In this document: piece after piece, positions 54,313-62,400 of the stretch
Layout of the letters: every line of letters starts with the position of its first letter
Position numbering within the stretch: position 1 is the first letter of the stretch
NCBI RefSeq assembly: GCF_000234665.1
Contig: NC_018313.1
Coordinates: 124,001 to 188,000, forward strand
Source of the DNA: Leishmania mexicana MHOM/GT/2001/U1103
Lineage: Eukaryota > Euglenozoa > Kinetoplastea > Trypanosomatida > Trypanosomatidae
DNA: 64,000 nucleotides
Direction of reading: 5' to 3'
Position numbers and translations under genes: made by a program
Notes under the pieces: generated by a model
Told to the model about the DNA's origin: nothing
What the model saw: only the letters and a program-made list of their open reading frames with translations
Databases searched by the model: none

Positions 54313-56493
54313 ATGCTGCGCGGTGTCTCGTTGGTGCCGCAGCAGCGGGCGGTGAAGGACCCGCAAGACCTTCCCAGCGAGCTGAAGAACTCTCTCCTCG
54401 GTGTGTCATTCTTCCATGCTCCTCCAGGCTACGGGTCGACCGGCGGCAGCTGCGCCAACTCGGCGCAGGTGTCGTCGCCGCTTCTGGCGCGTGAGATGTC
54501 GCAATCACAGCACCTCTTCTCGAGAGGGCCCTCCCCGTCCTCGCTCATGTCACGAGTCTTTCGATCGGCGAAGCCTCGCTACAGCGCCGGCCTCACGGGG
54601 CAGGTGCCGGTCTTCGACTACAACGGCAGCCTCACGACGCGCCAGGTCGGTGTCCACACCTTTCGCTTTCGCAGTCTGTCCCTCTTCTACTTTCTTCGCT
54701 CGCAGCCGTGGGCAGTGCTAATCACGTACTCCATCGTCCTCTACCTCATCATTGTGCTGCTCATCACAGCCGTCTACTACGCGTGGGGGATGGCGTGCGG
54801 GGCGGCAGTGAACGCGGTGTCCGCCATCTACTTCACAGTCGTGAGTCTGGCGGCCAACGGCGGGTACATGGGCGAGGACGGAGACACGATGACGGACGCC
54901 ACTCACATGTGCTACCGCGGTCGCACCGCCATCGTGATGGTGTGCTCGTACGTGAACATCCTGTTCGTCGGCCTCGTCGCGGCCCTCGTGGTCAGCAAGG
55001 CCGAATACACGGGCAAGCTGGGCCACCGCGTGGTCTTCAGCGACTTCTGCACGCTGACAACCGTCCCAGGCCGGGTGGATCAGTGGCGGCTGGTGTTTCG
55101 AGTAGCCAACGTAGACAATCACATTCCTCTGGCTCGCGGCAAGCTGCGCCTGTTCTGCGTTACGGCAGAGCCCCTCAAGGACTACCACTTACGTCAACAG
55201 CAGCTTCAGGAGCTGCGGCACTCACGCCCCATGAAGAAACTCGCGGGATCGACGTGGAGCGGCGCCCATCAGCTCCTGCCAGGGGTGGAGCTCGACGGAG
55301 GTGGCGGCGGGCGGCAGCCGCAGCGGATAGCGCCGCCGTCGGCGGAGGCAGATGATAGCCTTCACTCTGCGAAGGCAAAGAGACGACACGCAAAGCCGCA
55401 TAGTCATCGACACAGCGCGCTGGCGCCACTTGACTCTGCTGGGAGCGGCAGCAGAGAGGATAAAAGCGGGTTGACCCGGGCGCAGCGGGATCGGCAGCTG
55501 CACAAGAGCGGCAGTGGTGGTCATACAGACGAGCCGGACAGTCCGAGACGCCATCGCTGGCAGCGCCGTGAAGGCTCTCTCGATCCCCACAAAAGCCACG
55601 GCATGCCGTCCAAAGAAAGCGGGGGACGCCGGAGCGGCTCCAGCAGGTCGTCGTCTGGCTCTGACGACTCCACACTGAGCACCTCCGTTGCTTCGCCCCG
55701 CTACCTGTCGGTCTCGTCTTCTGCGAAAGCCACCTCCTCCACACGCACAGGACGCAAGGCGATCACCAGAGAGAAGGCTCTGTCGCCGAAGTCGCGGACC
55801 AGCTCAGCGGTGGACAACGTGGACTTGGACGAGGCAAACTCGTCCGTGAGCAGCTGGGAGGGCAGCTACCTCGACGCCGCCTCCCCGGCCGCAGAGATGG
55901 GAAGCGAGCCCGGCGTTGCCTTCCCCGGCAAGCAATCTCTGTCACCGACTGGAATACCTGAGCCTGCTGTCTCGGTCCCCATTCCAAGCCGCTCTCCCAG
56001 CGACGATGACGGCAATGTGATGGAGCGGGTGCATCTGTGCATTCATGAGATGCGCTGGACCTGCGCCGGGGAGACGTACCTCGACCGCGGTGAACGCGGG
56101 CAGCTCTCCCTGTGGTATCCGGCTGACATCATTCACATCATCGACGAGCGCAGTCCGCTGCACCCCTTCTTGGAGCGGCCACAGGTCGCGGCGTCGCTCG
56201 GGAGCAGCTGTGCCTCTGCCGAGGCGATGTCCGGATTCGCGCGTCGCACGGACCTGGTCCGGCAGCACCTCCAAATTGTGGCCGTCTTTGACGCGACCGA
56301 GATGGAAAGCGGCTCCACCATTACAGCGAAGCGCACCTACACCAACGAGGACATTGTAGCCCACTACAAGTTCTCTGACCGTCTCGTGCACATGCACCCG
56401 GAGAGCAGCGAGGTGTTGCTGGACTTCCACTACTTCAACGCGTTGCTGCCGGTGCACCTCGTCGAGCCCTCCACGACGGAGTCGGACATGTAG
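54313..56493 (+). CDS. IRK: Inward-rectifier (Kir-type) potassium channel
   Basis: 726 residues from the first ATG, which lies one base after an AG at 54310-54311. Two membrane helices at about 133-158 and 206-232 flank a pore helix (NAVSAIYFTVVSLAANGGYMG). The cytoplasmic Kir fold is in two parts. VFSDFCTLTTVPGRVDQWRL and FRVANVDNHIPLARGKLRL lie at about 241-290. The rest lies at about 563-720, including DIIHIIDERSPLHPF, VAVFDATEMESGSTITAK and HYKFSDR. A Ser/Arg/Gly-rich insertion of about 270 residues separates them. The filter reads GGYMG (183-187) where potassium channels have T-x-G-Y-G. As I recall, the T. brucei channel TbIRK, reported in acidocalcisomes, also departs from GYG with a GGYVG-like motif. 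Conductance and location here are inferred from that. Confidence 0.92.
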   Translation: MLRGVSLVPQQRAVKDPQDLPSELKNSLLGVSFFHAPPGYGSTGGSCANSAQVSSPLLAREMSQSQHLFSRGPSPSSLMSRVFRSAKPRYSAGLTGQVPVFDYNGSLTTRQVGVHTFRFRSLSLFYFLRSQPWAVLITYSIVLYLIIVLLITAVYYAWGMACGAAVNAVSAIYFTVVSLAANGGYMGEDGDTMTDATHMCYRGRTAIVMVCSYVNILFVGLVAALVVSKAEYTGKLGHRVVFSDFCTLTTVPGRVDQWRLVFRVANVDNHIPLARGKLRLFCVTAEPLKDYHLRQQQLQELRHSRPMKKLAGSTWSGAHQLLPGVELDGGGGGRQPQRIAPPSAEADDSLHSAKAKRRHAKPHSHRHSALAPLDSAGSGSREDKSGLTRAQRDRQLHKSGSGGHTDEPDSPRRHRWQRREGSLDPHKSHGMPSKESGGRRSGSSRSSSGSDDSTLSTSVASPRYLSVSSSAKATSSTRTGRKAITREKALSPKSRTSSAVDNVDLDEANSSVSSWEGSYLDAASPAAEMGSEPGVAFPGKQSLSPTGIPEPAVSVPIPSRSPSDDDGNVMERVHLCIHEMRWTCAGETYLDRGERGQLSLWYPADIIHIIDERSPLHPFLERPQVAASLGSSCASAEAMSGFARRTDLVRQHLQIVAVFDATEMESGSTITAKRTYTNEDIVAHYKFSDRLVHMHPESSEVLLDFHYFNALLPVHLVEPSTTESDM

Positions 56494-57348
56494 GGAGAGG
56501 CAACAAGGCCTTCTAGTTGCTGGCAGAGTAATGGAAGCAGAGAAGGACGAGATGCCATGCACGCACACAAGCGCGGGGGTGCATGCGTGAGCTTGTGTGC
56601 GTATGTGTGTATGTTGCAATGACGTTGTGGGTGCGTGACCACCTCCGCCTTTGACCTTCTCTTCAGCCGTCTCGTGATGGGCGTTGGCGGTCGTGACATC
56701 CGTCACACGGACACACCCACCCACCCACACACACACACACACACACGCATGCCGATGCGAGCGGCAAGAAGAGAGGAAGCTAGCGTCGAGAGCGCAACGG
56801 CGGAGGCAAGCCATAGCCGCCGACGATCGCGCCCGGGACCCATCATGGCCGAGCGTCTCCCACTGTCTCCTGTTATATATCTCTTGGGTATATGTACGGG
56901 CACATCTCAGATTCGATGGAAGGGCACAAGAACGAGAGAGGGACAGACAGACAGACAGAGAGATTGGAGGGGGGGTGACTACATGCCGTGATGGTTGGCG
57001 TCCCCTTTGCCGTTTCTATCGGAAGGAGAGGAGTGTCTCGGCGTCCCCCAACCCCCTCCGCATTCGCCCTGCACCCACCGTTATCACCTGCCCTCTCCCT
57101 CCCTCCCTTTCCTCTGTCCGCGGGTGTGTGTGTGTCTTCTCTCGCACCCATATGTGCCACCACAATCTCTTAGGAGCATCGCGCATCGCCTCGTGATAGG
57201 AAAACGCCATCGAAAGTCGTCAAGATCATCCCTGTTGTTACCGTTGCGAGGAAAGTGCGGGGCACGAGGAGGGCATCTCCGTCGTACCCATCCCAGACGA
57301 AGAGCGACGGCGGACGAGGAGGAGGAGGAGGAGGAGGAGGGGGGCCAT
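56494..57348 (+). other. Intergenic region
   Basis: No gene is supported. A CA array lies at 56726-56746. A pyrimidine tract at about 57085-57170 is followed by AG at 57172-57173, and no ATG occurs between this AG and 57349, so the leader is about 175 nt. The end of the leader carries a GAG repeat (57315-57344). Confidence 0.5.
57315..57344 (+). repeat. GAG/GGA trinucleotide repeat in a leader
   Basis: About nine GAG units ending in a G-run, finishing five bases before the acyltransferase-like start codon. Confidence 0.9.
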
Positions 57349-58584
57349 ATGGAGAAGTTCCGTCACTTCGGCGATGCCGCAACGGGCATACACCCCTTCA
57401 CCTTCGTGATGGCCCCGACCACCGCCGGTCGAATCGGCTCCGTCTGCATGTTTCCCGCGCGCCTTCTCTTGACCGCCGTGTTTGCGCTTCTCCTGCTCGT
57501 GACAGACACGCTCCTATGGCTTGTCTACTTCGCCTATCTCAGCCTGCTCGGTCGCCTCCTCCTTGCGCCGCTGCAGCGAGCGTGGCTGCGTGGCCTGCTC
57601 TTCTCCATCGGCCACATCTTTCCACAGCAGCCAGCGGCGATGGTGAAGCCTCCGCAACAGGAGCGTGAGGCGAGCAGTTCCTCCCATTCGGCCCGTGCGG
57701 GCGACCTCGTTGTGTGCAACCTGCAGTCTGTGTGGGATGCCTTGGTGCTCGAGGTGATGCTAGCGCAGCCGTACCACGCCATTTGCTTCCCTGATGCGAC
57801 GATGGCGGGAAAAGACGGTGCCGCATCGTCAACAGAGGCAGCTGCAGCGCCCGGTCTGCGTGTCTTCTGGCCTGGACCCATGCAGCGCTGGCGAGTGTGG
57901 GCCTACACCCGCCGCACCAGCTCCCTCGCCTTTCTCACGGCGCAGCAGCCGGACAGCGCCGAACAGCAGGCCATCCGGAAAAAGACAGAGGCGATGGAGC
58001 TGCCGCTCTACCGTGTGCAGAAGGCAGCGGTGCGTGCCGGGGTGCCTGTGTGGTGGTTCGGCGAGGGCACGTGTAGCAATGGGCGTGGTCTGCTGCTCAT
58101 GCCGGCGGTAACGTGCACATCTGCCGCGGCCTCCAACGCATCGGCAGGTTGCGTGGTGCACCTCGCCACGATCCAGTACGACTCGCCCGCCCTGCAGAAC
58201 GTGCTTGGCAACGATAATGAAGGCTTCTTCGCGGCGCTCTTCCGCACTGGGCTGCTGCTGTACGGCAGCACGGCGCCGGCCTGGACAAGCCCCTTCTTCC
58301 CCACCGCTGAGGTGACGTATCGCAGCACGCGTCTTGCGCGCGCCACACCGTCAACGGCGGCGGATAGAAAATGCGCCGCATCGATGTGCCACTGGACTCT
58401 GTCCGCGCCAGCGCTGCTGGAGCTGCGCAACGCCATGTGTCAGCGAGGCCAGCCGCTGGTCGTGAGCGGCAACACTGCTGGCGTGCGCCGCCAGCCGCTG
58501 TCGGTCGGCGTCAGGGAGAAGAAGGGCTTCCTAGAAGCGTACAGGGCTATGCTGGACAGCAAGAAGACGTCACCGTCTCCGTGA
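57349..58584 (+). CDS. Lysophospholipid acyltransferase-like membrane protein
   Basis: 411 residues. The ATG at 57349 is the first after the acceptor at 57172-57173. One long hydrophobic stretch at about 39-75 (LLLTAVFALLLLVTDTLLWLVYF and on) probably spans or dips into the membrane. The rest resembles the LPLAT/AGPAT fold. Motif I is NLQSVWD at 124-130. The motif III region is FGEGTCSNGRGLLLMP with E239, matching FPEGTTTNGRAL of lysophosphatidylcholine-type acyltransferases. These enzymes transfer acyl groups from acyl-CoA to lysophospholipids, usually in the ER. The catalytic histidine of NHxxxxD is replaced by leucine here, so activity is doubtful. An Ala-rich insertion follows motif I. 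It could be an inactive relative or use another residue. Confidence 0.8.
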   Translation: MEKFRHFGDAATGIHPFTFVMAPTTAGRIGSVCMFPARLLLTAVFALLLLVTDTLLWLVYFAYLSLLGRLLLAPLQRAWLRGLLFSIGHIFPQQPAAMVKPPQQEREASSSSHSARAGDLVVCNLQSVWDALVLEVMLAQPYHAICFPDATMAGKDGAASSTEAAAAPGLRVFWPGPMQRWRVWAYTRRTSSLAFLTAQQPDSAEQQAIRKKTEAMELPLYRVQKAAVRAGVPVWWFGEGTCSNGRGLLLMPAVTCTSAAASNASAGCVVHLATIQYDSPALQNVLGNDNEGFFAALFRTGLLLYGSTAPAWTSPFFPTAEVTYRSTRLARATPSTAADRKCAASMCHWTLSAPALLELRNAMCQRGQPLVVSGNTAGVRRQPLSVGVREKKGFLEAYRAMLDSKKTSPSP

Positions 58585-58835
58585 AGCGCGAGAGAGTGGC
58601 GATGAGTACGTTGTCGGGGTCGGCACGTCACGTCCATGCGCATCGTGAGCAGGTGCCGTGTGCGACTAATACCCCCTGACGGATTGGCTGCGCTAACACA
58701 CGCACATGCGCTACACAACAACGCGCTCTAGACTCTGTCTGTCTCCCCCAGCCCCAAAGGGAAGAAGGAGAGGGGCGAGTCGGCGCTCTGGAGGATGCAC
58801 GAGGTGAGCAGGCGATGAGCCCCAAGCGGTTTGAT

Positions 58836-58875
<40 letters not shown>
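58836..58875 (+). repeat. (CA)n microsatellite
   Basis: A perfect CA run of about 40 bp in the 3' region of the acyltransferase-like gene. Confidence 0.95.
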
Positions 58876-58879
<4 letters not shown>

Positions 58880-59177
58880 GCATGCATGCATAGTTTCCTT
58901 TTCTGCGCCATCGGCTGCTGCCGCCTTTGGAGGTGCGCGCGTTCGTCTTCATCCTTCCCGCGCACCCCACCACTGCCACCTCCCATCCTCCTCCTCGTTT
59001 TCCCTCGGCTCATACCATCCTCATCGACGTAGTCCACGACGGCCACCAACCTGACACCGTGGTGCGCACGTGCGTGCGTCTGTACGCAAGTGAGCGTTGG
59101 GGATTTGTACCGGAGGCACGTCTCTCTGTGTCTCCGCCCCCCTCCCCTCCCTCCCCTTCCCTCACCCCATCACCCAG

Positions 59178-59209
<32 letters not shown>

Positions 59210-59218
59210 ACACACAGA
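59178..59218 (+). repeat. (CA)n microsatellite
   Basis: A CA run with two GA interruptions, directly after a pyrimidine tract and AG. Confidence 0.9.
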
Positions 59219-59394
59219 CCTCCAGCCTCTACCACCGCAGCATTAGGAGACAGGGGTGTGTATACATGGGTTGCGTCTTTCAGCAGCAGCCGCGGTTGTT
59301 TGAGCATCACCGCTGCCGGAGGTGAGAGGGGCGCCCGCGCACCTCTGTCCCCACCCGTGCCGTCTGCGCGACCGTACGTGCGTCTCTTGGCCCT

Positions 59395-59417
59395 CACACA
59401 CACACACACACACACAC
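59395..59417 (+). repeat. (CA)n microsatellite
   Basis: A CA run of about 23 bp ending about 20 bp before the start codon of the last gene. Confidence 0.9.
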
Positions 59418-59437
59418 GCACACCTTCCTCTTCTACC

Positions 59438-62400
59438 ATGGAGGACGATGTCTCTCGCGCGCCACCCATGGCCTTGTCGCTGCCACTGCAGCTGCTTCAG
59501 GGTTTAGGGGGCACCGAGAGTGCGAACAGCGGGCAGGAGGGCATCGCTAGCGTCCCTTCCACTGACGCAGGCGCCCATCCAACCGCCGCCCCGACTTGGC
59601 TACGGCGCCGAAAACTTAACCGCCCCTCGCCTCCACCGCTGCTTAGCCATCTGGCTCTCTCGGCTCACAAGACGGACTTGCAGACCGCTGCTCCCTGCCT
59701 GACATCGGTGTCTCTCTTTCCCGAGGGGCACAGTCCGATCGCACCCGCTTCCCCTCGACCTCTGGTGACATCCTCGAAGTCCGTTGCACCGCCCGCGCCA
59801 GTCGACGATGGCACAGATGCGGCGGCCGCCGGCGTGTCGTCCCGGCGTCCCTCCGCAGTCTCAGCAGTGCCGTTCACGTCAGCAGGTGCAGAAGCGCCAC
59901 AACCCCCACCACTTTTTCGCTGGCACAGCAGCAGCAGCAGCAGCAGCAGCGGCGGCGGGGACACCTTACCATCGCGGCCGACAGCCAGCGCGCGTGTGCT
60001 GCCGTGGTGGAAACGCATCCTCGTTGACGTCGCGTACCGTCAGCGGCTCATGCAGCTCAGCACAGAGAGCTATCACGAAGAGTTGCGGCTGTTGCGCGAC
60101 ACGCCGGAGCTGCTGTCCTCTGGAGAAGAGATGGAGGTGCGGAAGGTATGGAGAGAGCGGCTCTGGATGGACGACGAACTGGAGAAGGCGGAGCTGCGTC
60201 CATCCAAGATCGACGTTGTGCGCCGGCAAGAGGCACACGGCACGGCCAGTGGAATCGCAGCCCTCTCCTCGGCCTTTGCACCGTCCCACGTCGGCACGAC
60301 CGAGCACGCCGCGCGGCAGCAGCAAGCGGCAGCGCCGATGATGGAAGAGGTGGACGAAGTGGTGGTCATGGCGCAGCATGTCGTGTTCCGCGTTGGGCAC
60401 GACGAAATCCCGTCGCGCTTCTCGACAAAACACCCCCACTCCATAATCGATGCCTCTGCATTGGCGAGCGTGCAGCACGTTGAACTCGGTGCCATGCCTC
60501 CCGCCAAGCAGATGCGAGAGCAGCAGCAGCAACAGCAGGAGCGCGCCATCAAGCAGCACCTCGCCTCCCTCCGCCGCTTTTCGCGCGACACACCGTACGA
60601 GCTCAAGGAGCGCCTTGCTCGCGACATTGTAGCCGGTCGGGTCGATGTGCCCATGCAGACCGCCATCACGGATGCCGTGATGGACGAGCAGCAGTGCTCT
60701 CGCCCCACCACGCGGCGGCACTTATCGCCGGACCTGTGTGTGTTTCCCTCACCGCGGAACGAAAGGCGCCGCGCCGCCGCACGCCAGAGACAACGGCACG
60801 ATGACGAACAGCCCGCGTCAGCAGCTGCACTCATGTGGCGGCTGCCGCTGCGCAAGCCGAAGATGCCAACGACGCCGCTATGGCAGCGCCCCTGGCTGCC
60901 GCCGGGTACGTGGGCCGTCGAGATGGCGCACGGCGATGTGGCACGTGCACAGGCGCTGATGCGCCCCTCGGCCGTCCGCGACCCGTTTGTCGTGGAAAAG
61001 CGGTCGGCGGCCATCAAGGACAGTGTAGAGGCGCCAAGGCACCACCAAAGCAGACCCAAAGGTACGGGAGTGGCGACGGCAGCCACTGACGGCGAGCAGC
61101 ACCGCCCCAATGTTTGGATTCGCCGGCAAGAAGCCGCAGTGGCGTGCACAGATGGCACGGAGAACCTTTACGGACTCCAGTACGTCTGGCGGTCACCGCT
61201 GCCGCCGGGAGGGTTCATTCGCGTCTCTCCTGATCCACGCTTTGCCATGTGGCCCGACTCGGAGGACGAGGACAGCGACGAGGGCGTACTTGACAACACG
61301 GAGAAGTACGACAACTCGCAGGCGCGTGGGATGCGCGCAGGCGACGGTGATGGTGTCCGTGAAGACGTTCACTGCAACGTCTCCAAGATCTCGACGGGCG
61401 CCTCTCAGCATCATGACCGCCAAGCGCAGATGCGTCGCCTCGCACGCCGTGTCAACCGCCGAACGCACAAGCTGCGCTGGCTACACAGCATTGGCCGCCG
61501 TCGTGTGTGCTACAATGATCTGGCCCTCTCCGACTCGGACAGCTCCTTCGCAGGCGCCGCCTCGGCATCGTCTTCCTCCTCATCTCGGTCCACCTCACCG
61601 ACAGTTTCGGCGCTGCGCGACATTCATGTTGCAGCCGAGGTCAAGAAGGCAAGTAAGACGTCGGTGCGTCTACCGTTGCTCCATGAAGATGGCAAGGCCC
61701 GTCGACGCCAGCGGCGGAGGCAGGAACGCCTCAAGGACACCTCACGAGGGTCGCGGCCCGTGTACGACAGCGCGTTGAACATCAACGTCTACGCCGAGAT
61801 CGTCGAGAGCCAATCTCAGCACGTCAGCACTGTTGGTACGTCGCCTCTTCGAGCGAAGTCGAAACAACACGGCCAGCAAGCGCGCAATGCCACGACAACG
61901 ACGCGCCGCTTCCTCGGGTGCTACCGGCAGAGCCGCCTCCTCATTCACTTCAAGCTGTACTGCCGGGCCTTGTACGAGGAGGAACGGGTGCGCCGTGGCG
62001 TTCCTGGCACCCACGTAATTGGACGCGCCGGCGGAAGCGCGCCAGAGTACACGCCGGCAACGGAAGGACTGCTTGCCGGGGTGCCGGCCATTCCGCACCC
62101 GGTGCTGAAGCTGCAAGAGCACGCGCCGTCACTGCGTAAGTCCCACGCCCATCGCATCCCCGTTGCGTCGACCATGAGCGGCTGCCGCTGCTGGGAAGGT
62201 CTGTACCCGGCCCTCGGCACCAATCTGGCCACTCCGGTTCAACAGGCGTGGCGGCAGCTGCGGCGGTCCAGCCTGGTGCGTCAGGCCCTGCGCGACATCT
62301 ACGACGAGCTTCCACACGACAAGGAGGGCCTCCTGGGCAAGCGGGCGTTTGTGCTGTTTGTGCTGCAGCTGCTCGAGCTCTTCTTCCCCACCCGCCTCCC

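Larger units (their letters stand above)
58585..59437 (+). other. Intergenic region with three CA arrays
   Basis: No gene is supported. CA arrays lie at 58836-58875, 59178-59218 and 59395-59417. A C/T tract at about 59118-59172 leads to AG at 59176-59177, a candidate acceptor for the last gene. A short upstream reading frame from the ATG at 59266 ends at 59325. Confidence 0.5.

Noticed and set aside
13155..59437. SIDER-type degenerate retroposons in the spacers
   Set aside because: These are common in Leishmania 3' untranslated regions, but I could not recognise their signature by eye. A BLASTN against SIDER consensus sequences would settle it.
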